From the NCBI GenBank assembly GCA_029339505.1, contig JAQISU010001235.1, positions 36,419,815-36,483,814 of the forward strand: a DNA stretch of 64,000 nt. The letters run 5' to 3'. A program made the position numbers and the translations under genes. The DNA comes from Unio delphinus. Lineage: Eukaryota; Mollusca; Bivalvia; Unionida; Unionidae. The notes under the pieces are model-generated. The model had not been told where the DNA came from and ran no database searches. It saw nothing but the letters and a program-made list of their open reading frames with translations. Positions 53,143-63,850 of the stretch are shown piece by piece (position 1 is the stretch's first letter; each line of letters begins with the position of its first letter).

Positions 53143-56100
53143 ATGAAGGAGTTCGAGAGATTATCGAAAATTACGCCTTGGAAAAATGCTAGATTCAATC
53201 TCGATAGAGTCTCCGTAGCACCAAAGAATCTAATAAGTGATAGAACCCTGTTGGGTAAAATTCGTGATTGTTTTAATGAATTCAAGCGTGATGGAGCATC
53301 TCACTGTTGGTCAACATTTCGAATTGATGGTAGCGTTGATGCTAACGTGAACGACGAAAACGCAGCAGTGATAATCTCACATCTTGAGCGAAAAAAGTAT
53401 TTTTTTAGAGTGAAATTCATTATCCGTTCAGACACTGGAGATTGGATTATCAGAGATAAATTTGACCCCATCTTGAAAAAAAAAAGAACCGTCGTTATGA
53501 GTCGAGATTACAAGCCAGGAATTTTAACTGGAATTGACAAACCGTATTATGAGAGATCTTATCTTGTAACAGCAGTTGTTTACGGAATCTATCCGTTAAA
53601 TGATAAACCGAGTATTGAAAAACTAAAACCCATGAATTGAATTGTGTAGCAGAAGGAATAATAGAACACTTCACAAATGCGTTGCGTGGAAACAAACTGA
53701 CTGATCTAAGACGCAAAAAAATAAACGAGTAGGGGCTAACAGTGAAGGAGCGTGGAACAACAATTCAGGATATAACCAAATTAGAAACATCACTAAGATT
53801 TCCAATAACCGTAGCGACGATAACGGGCGAAGTATTACACGAATCGAAATATAAATAAAAGGAGCTCCAATCAAAATTATTGATCATAACGAACACACGT
53901 GGACAACTGCGGTAACAATATTTGCGCGAGATAGAACAATACAATTTATACCCGGAATTCTCTGAAAAGAAATTATTTGATTTTATTTACCAGTTGAGTA
54001 AAAACGATCCTGTGTCAGTGTGGTTACTTCACAGTTTTGAAAACTCCGAGGGCAGATTCGATCAATTTGTAAGACCCAATGGCGAATTATACCGCACTGA
54101 AGCCCTCCATGACAAGATGAAAAAACTAGCGAATGATTTTTCAGCAGAATACGACGAACAATTACTAACAAATTGTTTTACAATTCCATCTGTTGCAGCT
54201 CATTTTGCGAGAAAGAAAAACACGTGGAAACCAACAAGAGTTGAATTTCTCACAGACATCAACTCAAGCTGCGTGGAATATAACCACGGCGGATTATGGA
54301 ATACAAAATATGACCCTGAAAATATTATTTCAGTTGACATGGTTGCCTGTTATCCCGGGAGTTTTCTCGGGGATGGAGAAACCGCTAAGTACTTCAAGCG
54401 ATTTGGACATCCCACAAATGAGATGACTCGTGTTGCGATTAATTGGCCGCTGCCCGATTTTGATTTAACCGGATTTGCTCGTGTGATATCATTTGAATTA
54501 GCTAAAGGACTTCATTCGTGCTGTTATGTCTGGTGTCACAGAATTGGGCGAAAATTAAATTTTTTTTTTCTTAATTGCAAGCGAATTTCACAATTTTCTT
54601 TGTTTCGTCGTACATGCATTACCTGGGGTGAATAAGTTGTTTTTCTCCAAGGTAAGCGGCGTGTAACGATTTGCATGTGCCTAATGTTTATTTACATGAA
54701 ATCCGGAACATTAGTTTCACGGGGTGCACGGTAATCTTGCCGTGATTTCTGCTCTCCTATTTGAGAGTATATAAGGCAGAATATTTATGATCAATTTTAC
54801 GGGACCTAAAGTATCTAGTCACAGGATAGATAAGCTCGTCTTTCAATCTCCAGCCAAAGGGGTGAGTGTTAAATTTACATTTCGTTTTATTGTGAATTTT
54901 ATTCAGTTTATCATTTCGTATAATGATGCCTTTATTGCAATGCAGATTTTAAACGTGGAATATTTGGAATTACTAGTCACTATTAGGCTTTAAATGCAAT
55001 AGCGTAATCTACGGTTTAGATTATTTTTTTGAGACAACTATTATTAGTCTGGTTTTGTTTATTGTAGCTGATACTGTCGTTGATACCGTAGCTGTTAATA
55101 CATCTGATAACGTAGCTGATAACATCTGATAACATCGTTGATAACATCTGATAACGTAGCTGATAACGTCGGCTGATAGCATCTCTGAGAACATCTTTGA
55201 TAACGTCTTTGATATCGTCTGATTTGTTGTGGAACATCTATGATTTGTTGCAGAACATCTCTGTATAATAGCTGAATGTGATTGATTGTGCCGTTTAATT
55301 GTGCAAACGGAATTGAAGTATCTGACTGTCTGTTTGTCGAACTGTCTGTTCGTCTACATCTGTCGCGACGTGTAAATATCCGGAAAGCTAGAAGTCCGAG
55401 TGTCGGAGCTGTCTATTGTTATAAACATCCGGGTCGACATCTAGGGTATTGAGGAACCGTTGGTTCTAGTAGATGTTGTATGCTGTCTGTACGTATAACT
55501 GTGGTGGATCCGTGAAGGGCAAGTGACCAATAAAAGTATTGAGTCAACCCTAGGTCTTCGGGGAAACTGGGAGGCGATTCAACTGTTGGTGAATCGTACG
55601 GTTATACAGGGTCGAGACACATATGTGTATTGAAATTGTAGTACAATTTAATACATTGTTGTATTTACATGCTTATGTCAAATCACATTAGTATTTGTAG
55701 GGGTTGCATGAATATCAATAAAAGCTAGCAACTTTATTGAATACAAGTATATGTTCGTGCTAGTTGTCGCAATCCATACGTGCGATAGTATAGTTTGTCG
55801 TTAGTGTTTATTATCGTAATTTATACTTGCATTAATATAACTATCGTAAAGGTTCCTTGGATCTGTGTATAGTCCAAGAGATCCCTTTACATCTGAGTTT
55901 TATTTTGTATTGATATTTCATTTGTTCATGTATTGTGAATGGTTGTGAGCGTAATTGTGGGTGGAACGCATGAGTTATTGTGTTGATACATTATTATCTT
56001 TCATTAATAATTTATTTCATAAATTTACATTATCTTTCACACTTGTGTTTGTGTTGTTCATTTAGTCCACCATCCACTCGGTAACAATTCTGTTACATGT

Positions 56101-56894
56101 GGATTGGCAGACATATGTTTGAAAAACATTGGATGCCAATAGTGCTATTACGGTAGATGATTGATTGTAGCATTCTGATGTCGTTGTTTGTCGGTGAAGC
56201 AATTATATCATATCACGCGCAGACTGAGGTTTGGTTACCACAACCCAATCTAGATAGTATAATCGATGAAAACAAAAAACAATTTCCCGATCTCGACGAA
56301 GAATATATCATGAATTGGTCCAAAAAGTTATTTGAAGCTAGAAATAATGATGCAAAAGAACTCGGTAGAAGAATAATCGGTAAATTCTCTCAGGGTGGAA
56401 AATACGACAATACAAGATATTCTTCGCGGTTGATTATATATAATGTTGAATACGACTTTATAATCGCGGATGTAACATCTAAGGGTATATATGTCGATCG
56501 TAAAGACGCTTTCTTGTCCGATGGAACGAAATTGGGTACAATTGTTACTTACAACGATGGATACAGTCTTCAGTATACACATTTGAGGGCGTCTATGCTG
56601 GCTTATGCTTCTATTAATTTGTTTTCGATGATAAATAGATTTCCTGACATCGCAGTTAGAGTAGCTACTGATTCATTTTACATAGACATGAAACACAGCA
56701 GCGCAGTGGCCAAATTCACTAATTCTGACGAGAGTTGGGGATCATGGAGAATTAAACGAGAAATATTGCGTGATTATTCCAAATCAGCAGATGTTACGAT
56801 TGAAGATAAATATTTGAAAAATAATCATATATCGAACTATCTAATGCACCACTGTGTTCTGATCCAATATTTTGATATAAAACAGTTTATTTAA
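53143..56894 (+). pseudogene. Polinton protein-primed DNA polymerase B, split by insertion
   Basis: The N-terminal piece is 53143-53640, then a frameshifted region with TAG and TAA, then 53922-54533, which contains the motif A block IISVDMVACYPGSFLG (54325). The 1.55-kb element then interrupts the frame, and 56157-56894 resumes with a motif B-like region (RRIIGKFSQGG, 56365) and motif C VATDSFYID (56665). The order and spacing match pPolB of Polintons, which replicates the element from a protein primer. Duplicated TCTGG/TGTGG flanks the insertion. At least three frame changes, so dead. The + strand partner helicase follows immediately. Confidence 0.8.
54534..56097 (+). mobile_element. 1.55-kb TG...CA element, copy 2
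   Basis: Starts TGTCACAGAATTG and ends CAATTCTGTTACA. Flanks TCTGG and TGTGG form a 5-bp duplication with one mismatch. A TATATAAG box at 54768-54775 lies about 30 bp after a palindrome CACGGTAATCTTGCCGTG; both are kept in copy 1. AATAAA strings occur at about 55530 and 55717. It is alignable with 41701-43248 end to end in the opposite orientation with roughly one difference in six bases by eye. No transposase or gag/pol. Confidence 0.82.
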
Positions 56895-57580
56895 ACGGTT
56901 GTGGCGGGTCAGGAAAGACGACTCGTGCGATTGAATTATTTCGTTGGAAATCGAACATGATTGTTCTAACACCGACACACAGACTTGCAAGAGAGATGAA
57001 ACAGCGAGGAATTAATGCAAGCACTTATCACAGCTTCTTTCGATGGAAAGGCGATGAATGGACTCCTTATTGAATGGGTAAGAAATTTATTCCTGAAGTC
57101 GTAATTTGGGATGAGATATGCAGGGTGTCGTTAGATGTATTACAAAGATTTCTCAACCGGAAAGAATCCAATGTGAAATAGCGCGTGAAATAATTTCGGA
57201 AACCCCATTAAATGACTTCTGGGAAGTGTGGAGACCAAACGATTTGATAGTAGCGAGTAGAAAAATAGTCAGAGATACACTTCAGATGAAATTATTTGAA
57301 TTGCATAAAGAAAAATTTGCAACACTTCCAACACTGCTGTGTTATAGGACTTCGGATACACGAAAACAAAATATCAAAGTTAATATTCCTGAGCAGCGTG
57401 AAAAGCAGAATTTAGTGTTAAATGATATTGTGTTAGTTGATATCAGCGTCGTCGAAGATGCATTGCGCGCTGATAAATCCCAGTGGACTCTAGGTTACTC
57501 AGCAACAATACATTCTTCACAGGGATTGACTATAGCAGATACAATTGTTTGGATCATAGATAATCACATCGAGTAGTCAA
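56895..57580 (+). pseudogene. Polinton SF1 (PIF1/RecD-like) helicase, internally deleted
   Basis: Directly after the polymerase, in a shifted frame, comes LNGCGGSGKTTRAIELF (Walker A/motif I, about 56890), LTPTHRLAREM (motif Ia), an in-frame TGA at 57071, and VVIWDEICRV (Walker B DE, motif II). The frame (57118-57576) then continues with PNDLIVASRKIVRDTL and LGYSATIHSSQGLTI (late helicase motif), a TAG at 57574 and LVYLAVSRVR (motif VI-like). The central region between motif II and the later motifs is too short, so I infer an internal deletion near 57145. It may originally have been fused to the polymerase, since no start codon is needed. Confidence 0.78.
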
Positions 57581-57949
57581 AATTAGTTTATCTTGCAGTG
57601 TCCAGAGTACGAAGAATAAATCAACTTCGAAGAGTTGTTCTAGATGCTAATGACATTACAATAAGTGATATTGTCCACGATGATATAATCAGAAAAAAAC
57701 TCTCTGGTTATAAACAGCAAGACCAAAAAAAATAATAGAGAATTTGATATTGATGCTGAATTAATAATTACGTTGAAGCAACAACAGAATAATCACTGCA
57801 CGAGTTGCAATTGTATAATGCGTTGGTATTGGTCGGATAAGGATTCTCGACAATTTACCGTGGATAGAAAGAATAGCAGTATTGGTCATACTAAAAATAA
57901 TGTGATGCTGACTTGTCTTGAGTGCAACAGACGTAGAGGTGCTAGTTAA
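57581..57949 (+). pseudogene. HNH nuclease domain at the helicase C-terminus
   Basis: After the helicase motif VI-like stretch and a frameshift in an A-run (about 57725-57732), the frame reads HCTSCNCIMRWYW, FTVDRKNSSIGHTKNNV and MLTCLECNRRRG, ending TAA at 57947. Two Cys-x2-Cys pairs bracket a DR...GHT...N core, which is the HNH/endonuclease VII fold signature. It probably forms the C-terminus of the polymerase-helicase polypeptide. It converges with the integrase gene, overlapping its stop by 8 bp. Confidence 0.7.
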
Positions 57950-58887
57950 AACCATGCGGCGGTGATTGAGTATCCTCGGGTATCACCTGCAGTTGTTCAC
58001 GAGTCAATCCTCGCTGAGGAGCAGTGGAATCCAGTCTATAGATTGCTGGTCTACCCTTAGATCGTGTTATACTAGATATTTTATGCGCGGTAGTACTCCA
58101 AATAGGATCAGTAGCTCTTTTTTTTACCACCTTCGAGCTCTCCTGGTTCATATAAATACCTAACAGTGACATTGCCGAGTATTGGTTGTTTTGAAAAATC
58201 TTTTTGTGGTTTTACAGGTATAGACGTCCTTTTAACCGCGTTGTTAGTTTTCATGTTGATTGTTCGAGTAATCTCGTTATTTAGCGCGGTAATTACAGCT
58301 GGTAATCTCTTGACCCATTCACTAGATCGTTTATCATGAATAAATTCCTTCGTGTATTGATATCCAAATAACCGCTCAGCAAGTGTGCGATTAAATAGTT
58401 CAACGAATGCCTGATCGCGATGTAGTGCAGTATATCCTCATCGTAACGCGGTATTATGATTCTTCATTGCTGATAGAACCGCACCCTGAAATTCCTTGCC
58501 AGGATCAACTTGTAATAGATTTGGCCAACGCAGAGGACCTCGTCGATAAATCCTTTCAAACGCAGAAGCCACTTCAGTTGATGATTTTGGTTTTAGCGGT
58601 TCAGATTCTTTCTATCAACTCGCAACATCAACTACAGTTAACGCGTATTTGTAAACACCATCATGCGGCAAAAATAATATATCAGCCTGATGAACTTCAT
58701 AAGGAACGGTCACATCAAAATGCGAATAGTTAATTCGTTTAGGCGGCGGTAGATAAATTTGCCATGTCGCCTGTTTGGATAACCAATTAGCCGCTGTAGT
58801 ATATTTCACCGCTGCTGCGCTAGCGAGTTTACTGATTGCTGCCTTACCCCTCCAGTATCCTTTTGAAGAATAATAAATAGATTCCAT
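57942..58887 (-). pseudogene. Polinton retrovirus-like integrase
   Basis: Starts MESIYYSSKGYWRGKAAISK (58887), 7 bp after the PLA2-like gene. The N-terminal region has WLSKQATWQIYLPPP. The catalytic core shows HQADILFLPHD (Asp), LLQVDPGKEF (Asp) and DQAFVELFNRTLAERLFGYQ (Glu), the DDE triad of Polinton integrases. The C-terminal ATDPIWSTTAHKI and LTREQLQVIPEDTQ segment is the usual tail. Breaks: TGA and TAG at 58615/58612, TGA at 58438, and a frameshift in the A-run near 58120. It catalyses insertion of the element in functional relatives; dead here. Confidence 0.88.
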
Positions 58888-58894
58888 GTTATTA

Positions 58895-59270
58895 TTAATT
58901 ACCGGCACCTAACATCATTTTACCTTTCATAGCCGATTTTACTAACCATGAAGCCAACTTTTCTTTGAAGGATTTATCAGTGATATAATCCAACGGATGA
59001 ATTAATTTTCCATCTGCGAGATGTCTGTGTTGCAGATTACTGCTTTTATAAGCAACATCATGAGCATGACACGCCTTATCAATGGCGTTTATTGGATATT
59101 CATCACGTCGAGGTTGATTTTGATCATCGAGTCTGATATCGAGTCTAGTCCCGGGTCCACAATAACTATACCCTGGAAGATGTTTTTCTCCCGGATACTT
59201 CGCCCATGGTGTTCCTGGTAGTTTTACTAACTTGGCGGCAATATCACCTCCTCGTTTCTATTAAATTCCC
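58895..59270 (-). CDS. PLA2-like protein, 5' end cut by duplication border
   Basis: The - frame has KHLPGYSYCGPGTRLDIRL (Ca-binding loop YCGPGT) followed by NAIDKACHAHDVAYKSS, the D-x-C-x2-HD active-site block of parvovirus VP1-type phospholipase A2, then HRHLADGKLIHPLDY and ends GAGN-TAA. In viruses such domains help breach endosomal membranes; adintoviruses and some Polintons carry them. No start codon is present before the frame reaches the 59281 border, so the gene is truncated at its 5' end. Within the retained part there is no stop. Confidence 0.75.
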
Positions 59271-59859
59271 ATGATTTATCAAACTTTGAGGGGTTCATTT
59301 AGAACTTCCTCTTTATAAAATATTTATGTTGATTCATATGAACAATCACTTTTTCTTAGACAGATGAAATGGTATTTAGTAAGATCTAAACTAGACTTTG
59401 GTCACTTTCTGTAAAGATCATCTTTTTTAAATTTTATCTGCAAATACTTAAAGACATCTGATGCACAGTAGGGGACTTGGACTTAGTCCTATGAACAGTA
59501 ATTTTTTCCAAGACAAATGAAATGGATTTTAATTCAGTGTTGGATTTTAATTCACACTATTCTATTATCCATCTAATCTCACCAATGATGTCAGTTATGA
59601 CCAAATACTACATCTCATATCCTCAGAAACCAAATATTATTCCACCTTTTGGCATATATGAATTCATCCTCATCTTTAAGTAAAAAAACGTTTTGGTTGA
59701 ATGCAAAATAGTTTACAACAGTAGTTATCACTGATTAGTTGTATAAACTTTGTACTCGTCTTCTCCACATGAATATCTTTCAGAAATGACCATGCAAATA
59801 TTTGTATTAACATTTGTCGCTTATCTCAGTGTCTCTCTGGTACTTTAGATGTTCATTTA

Positions 59860-60060
59860 TTTCACAATGTTTGTCTCCCAGAGACTTGGGATGATCATTT
59901 ATCTCACAAATTTTGTCTCCGAGAGACTTGGGATGATCATTTATCTCACAATGTTTGTCTCCCAGAGATTTGGGATGATCATATATCTCACAATGTTTGT
60001 CTCCTAGAGACTTTGTATGATCATTTATCTCACAATGTTTGTCTCCCAGAGACTTTGAAT
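59860..60060. repeat. 42-bp tandem repeat, copy 2
   Basis: Five units, homologue of 5606-5820 with different unit variants. Confidence 0.9.
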
Positions 60061-60193
60061 AACTGACTCTGACCAGTATTTATCATGTTTATTATTTTGT
60101 ATTTAAAATTAATAATAGATGACAAATTTAGTTTCAGCTTCATGTCAAAAGCAGCATACCTATCTTGAATAATTTCTTATTGTTTTCTTTTAG

Positions 60194-60237
60194 AGTCAAA
60201 GATGGATAGGAAAGATAAACTTTTTGTCATTAATGAG
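60194..60237 (+). CDS. BRIX1: BRX1 exon a, second copy
   Basis: Identical to 5954-5997 including splice sites. The upstream exons of this copy are cut off by the border at 59282, so it cannot form a complete BRX1 unless it is an allele joined in assembly. Confidence 0.85.
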
Positions 60238-61583
60238 GTAAGTACAGATATAACTAGTTGTTAAGACTTTATGATATTGTTCCATGTGCTTTTCAAAGAA
60301 AACAAGAACTACATGTGTACTTCTATCATGGCCACCTGGATTGAAACAATCCCTAAATAGTCAACTTGAGGAATCAACATTCTTATTGACTGCATAAAAA
60401 CCTATTTTTTAAAGCACATTCTGTTAAAAATTCTGAACAAGTGACACTCAGTTTTACTTGTAGAACAATGGGTTTTTTCCTTTCTTGGTCAACTGTTATG
60501 AAAGTAGATTATTAAGTTTTATCCGTGTCTGTTTTTCACCTTTGATGCAAGATTGAGATTCAATATCACCTTTTAAAAACAAACCTTTGGAGTAAAAAAT
60601 GAGGTAATGAAAAATGGGAGGGGGGAAGTCGAGTGCTTAATTAAAGGTACAGAGAAACACTGCATATGTAATCACCATTGTGTGGAAATACACATCTGTT
60701 AAACAGTGGTTCTTAACCATTTGGGGTGGTGATCCACATTATGTTTGTGGTGTGGCCTCATGGCTGATGGAATGCTAAAAAGAGCAATTGGGTAGGACAT
60801 TTCAAATAATTTTAGTTGATCTTGTTGACCCACTCACGACAGCCTGGTGACCCAGTTTTGGGTCACAACTCATGGATTAAGAACCACTGTTGTAGAATAA
60901 CCTGAGAACTGCTGTAGAATCATTATCTTTCATCTTGCACCAATTTGTGTGCATTTTATATCTGCTACCATCTACAAATATAAAGCTCCAATGAACATTG
61001 TGTCTTCTGAGGAAAGAATTCCCCTTTCTCATTTTTTACATGCTGTCGAAAATGTGCATGTTTTGGCATAATCATGTGATTTTATTGCTATGCAAATATA
61101 CCTTTTCTTTGATAGGTTGCATACTTGCATTCAACAGGGTCAAAAACACTGTAATTTAAACAAGAGTGCGACAGGACTCAGAAAAAGGAATGAACTTGTT
61201 GATTGGGTGGGTTGGGTTAAGTGGTTGAATACTTGCTTACAGGTATTACTATTTAATGATTACTTTGGGAATAATTGTCAATAATTAACTTCTTCTGATG
61301 AAATTCTTTGCTGTTTTGTATAAATTATTTTTTAAAAATATATCCAGTTTCATTTGACCAGATCTATTTAACTCGTATTTATTTCTTTTAGTGTTAGCTG
61401 GCATGGCTGGAATTTGAATTTGTCAATAGCTTTGTTGAATTTTCTTAATTATGGTGTGTTGTTGAAAATAAGTTTCCCAGAAAATATAATAAAAACATAA
61501 ATTATTTAAAAGCTATACATTTCATTTAGACCTTAAGTCTGTATGATTTCTGTATGTAGTCATGTAATACATTGAATATACCA
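60238..61583. other. Second-copy intron
   Basis: Up to about 61080 matches the first copy, including a Charlie-like MITE (60702-60886). 61085-61560 has no counterpart in copy 1; nothing is recognised in it. Confidence 0.6.
60702..60886. mobile_element. hAT-Charlie-like MITE, second copy
   Basis: CAGTGGTTCTTAACC...GATTAAGAACCACTG, homologue of 6468-6633; it keeps a CCACATTATGTTTGTGGTG segment lost from 6468. Confidence 0.65.
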
Positions 61584-61750
61584 TGCGTTGTATTGAAAAT
61601 TGATGGTCTTATATTGTTACACCGTGTACACTGTATGTTGTATTGAAAATTGATGGTTTTATATTGTTACACCGAGTACACTAAGTTGTATTGAAAATTG
61701 GTGGTTTTATATTGTTACACCGAGTACACTGTCAGTTGTATTGATAGTTT
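61584..61750. repeat. 50-bp satellite, three units in copy 2
   Basis: Same monomer as 7261-8277. This array is uninterrupted, so it is an empty site for the DIRS insertion. Confidence 0.92.
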
Positions 61751-61945
61751 TATGCATTCTATTTTGATAAATGTTAGTGGAACAAGATATTATGCCATCA
61801 TTTTATATTGTTCACAGACATTTCTTTTGTTTATGCCTGAAACCGTGTCTGTTGACATGTATTTGTTTGTGTTTATCTGCAATATAGACTTTAAATATTG
61901 CATGACATTACTGGTGATGTTTCTTTCTTTTAAATTTTGATGCAG

Positions 61946-62016
61946 ATGTGTGAGATGAAAAATTGCAACAAATGTCTATTTTTTGAAGGGAAGAAGAAGC
62001 AGGATCTGTACATGTG
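61946..62016 (+). CDS. BRIX1: BRX1 exon b, second copy
   Basis: Encodes the same residues as 14346-14416; one Leu codon differs (CTG to CTA). Splice sites are intact, which argues for recent divergence or selection. Confidence 0.85.
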
Positions 62017-63028
62017 GTAAGATTTTTGCATTAATCCATGTCATGTCCTAATTTTCAATGTGTACACTTTGCCATCCAGTCTCTTCTGAAAACTGTTTTG
62101 AGCAGGAACTACAAGCATTCTTGTTTTGCTTGAAATTTGTGTATATATAACAGGGTTCGTACGGTCTTTGCAGGTCTTTGAGAGTGTGGGAAAACTGAGG
62201 TAGCATTTTCAAAGCTTTGAAAGTTTGGTAAAATTGAGCATATTGCCCTGAGTTCTTTAAAAGTTTTTGAAAATTGAAATAAAACCCAAAATTTTAATTT
62301 CTTTCACAAAGAAAATTATCTGAGGTCGTTAGATTCGGATGTAATCTAGTTATCATGGTTTCTTTCTTTTGATGACGCGTTCAGTTTCATTGCCGCCGCA
62401 ACAACAAAAGAGGCTTTGTTTGGCCATCCAAAGTTGGCCTCGGCGGCAACTTCAATAACCACTCTTCATCAAAGCAAGACGGCTACACACTTCATTACAG
62501 GAAGTCACAAATAAAATTGCCTAAGTTCGTTAGCTTCAGATGTAGCTGGTTTTCCTGGCTTCTTTCTTTTGACGAATCGTTCAATTTGATTGGACGAGTC
62601 CATCTTTGCCCAATCAAAATATTCTTTACACTAATTCACTCTACGTAGAAAGTGCGCGAAAGTATAACACGCTCGAGGATTCAAAATTTTGTTCTACATA
62701 ATAATGTTCCTTGGTTTAATATAGAAACATCCATTGTAATAAATTCAATTCACGGATCAACAGTTTCAAAGTGCGCATGCGTACACTATATTAGAGTTAC
62801 GCAAGAGTTGTTGTTCTTGAATTGCGAGTATATATAAAAAAAAACGTGTGCTGTGAAGCTTTAACGTTAGGAAGTCAAGTCATTTGATTAGGCAAGTAAA
62901 AAAAAAAAATTTAAAAAAACGTATTTTCAGTTGACGTAATGTCCCCGTTTCTCATTGCCGACCCTCGACTTTTTCCCCAATGATATAATATTTTTTTAAA
63001 ATTGCATTGCCGAAATTGATTTGTGTAT

Positions 63029-63221
63029 CTATAGTCTGACTATACATCCCCGTTTGTTTGTACCCTTATCGATTTCAATAATGAAAATAATTACATGGTC
63101 AAAAGTGCACAGAACTAACTAAACTGAATCATTGATATATAATTTCTAACCTGACTGTGACCAGAATGGCACTAATACTGCCATCTCCTGAACATTTCAT
63201 GATTAACGGACTTCAGACTAA
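63029..63221. mobile_element. Foldback/MITE remnant in hAT-like copy 2
   Basis: Same position as 1842-2062; the right arm is shortened by a deletion. Confidence 0.6.
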
Positions 63222-63297
63222 AATTGAGCCCGTTTTGCCCAGTACTTTGAAGTGCTTGAAATATTACTAGATTTATAGATAATGTTTATTTACAAAA

Positions 63298-63850
63298 TTG
63301 ATAACAATACCACCTAACCTTGTTGAAGTGTTTTATTCTGTCCTTTCCAAAAGAAAGGAATATGTCGAACTTTGGAATGTTCTCCAGAAAATGTTGTTGT
63401 CACACGGGCAGGCAACAGTTGAGAGAGGATTTTCTGTCAACAAACTGGTGAGAACCTCAGCAGAGAAAGCCTCAGAGCTCAAAGGCTAATCATTGATACA
63501 AGGAGAAAAGCAGGTGGACCTTTGGAAATCATCATTAGCAATGAAATGATGACATATGGTTCCTCTGCAAGACATAAGAACCATGTCTACCTGGATAAGA
63601 AGAAAGCAGAGAAGGATGAGAGAAAAACCAAATAGGAAATAAACGGGAGTTAGCCTTAGATGAAGTGGAAGAACTTAAAGCCAAAAAGCTGCCTCTTGAA
63701 GCTAACATTGCCAGCCTTCATGCTTCCTTTGTACAGAAAGCAGAAGAGACAGAGTTAAAAGGACTCATTGTGTTTGTCACAGAGTCAAATGCTCTTAGGA
63801 GAAAAGCAGAGGAAAAGATGAGTAGTGGCATCTCTTTCCAAAATGATTGA
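63298..63850 (+). pseudogene. hAT-like transposase C-terminal fragment, copy 2
   Basis: Contains VFYSVLSKRKEYVEL and HGQATVERGFSVNK, then stops; a second piece from 63665 carries the Glu/Lys-rich tail. Same layout as 2122-2724 with other breaks. Confidence 0.6.

Larger units (their letters stand above)
38784..59281. mobile_element. Polinton/Maverick, decayed, right end missing
   Basis: About 20 kb including three later insertions (about 6 kb). It carries the Polinton hallmarks: protein-primed DNA polymerase B, retrovirus-like integrase, adenovirus-type Cys protease, double-jelly-roll major capsid protein and minor capsid protein. It adds an SF1 helicase, two HNH nucleases and a PLA2-like gene. 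Left genes and integrase/PLA2 are on -, polymerase/helicase/HNH on +. All large genes are broken. The right end stops at the BRX1 duplication border without a terminal repeat. No FtsK/HerA-type packaging ATPase was seen. Confidence 0.93.
59282..62150. repeat. Segmental duplication, copy 2 (BRX1 intron-exon DNA)
   Basis: Homologous to 5042-14520 but without the DIRS, without the second 425-bp unit and with three 50-bp satellite units instead of about 22. Begins at ACTTTGAGGGG, directly at the Polinton edge. Ends where the hAT-like element is inserted. Confidence 0.92.

Noticed and set aside
54787..54993. 68-codon frame inside the 1.55-kb element
   Set aside because: Not kept in the other copy; the element appears non-coding.
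39315..58617. Possible TGA recoding in the Polinton (8 of 14 in-frame stops noted are TGA)
   Set aside because: TAG and TAA stops and frameshifts occur too, and CpG decay of CGA codons explains a TGA excess.
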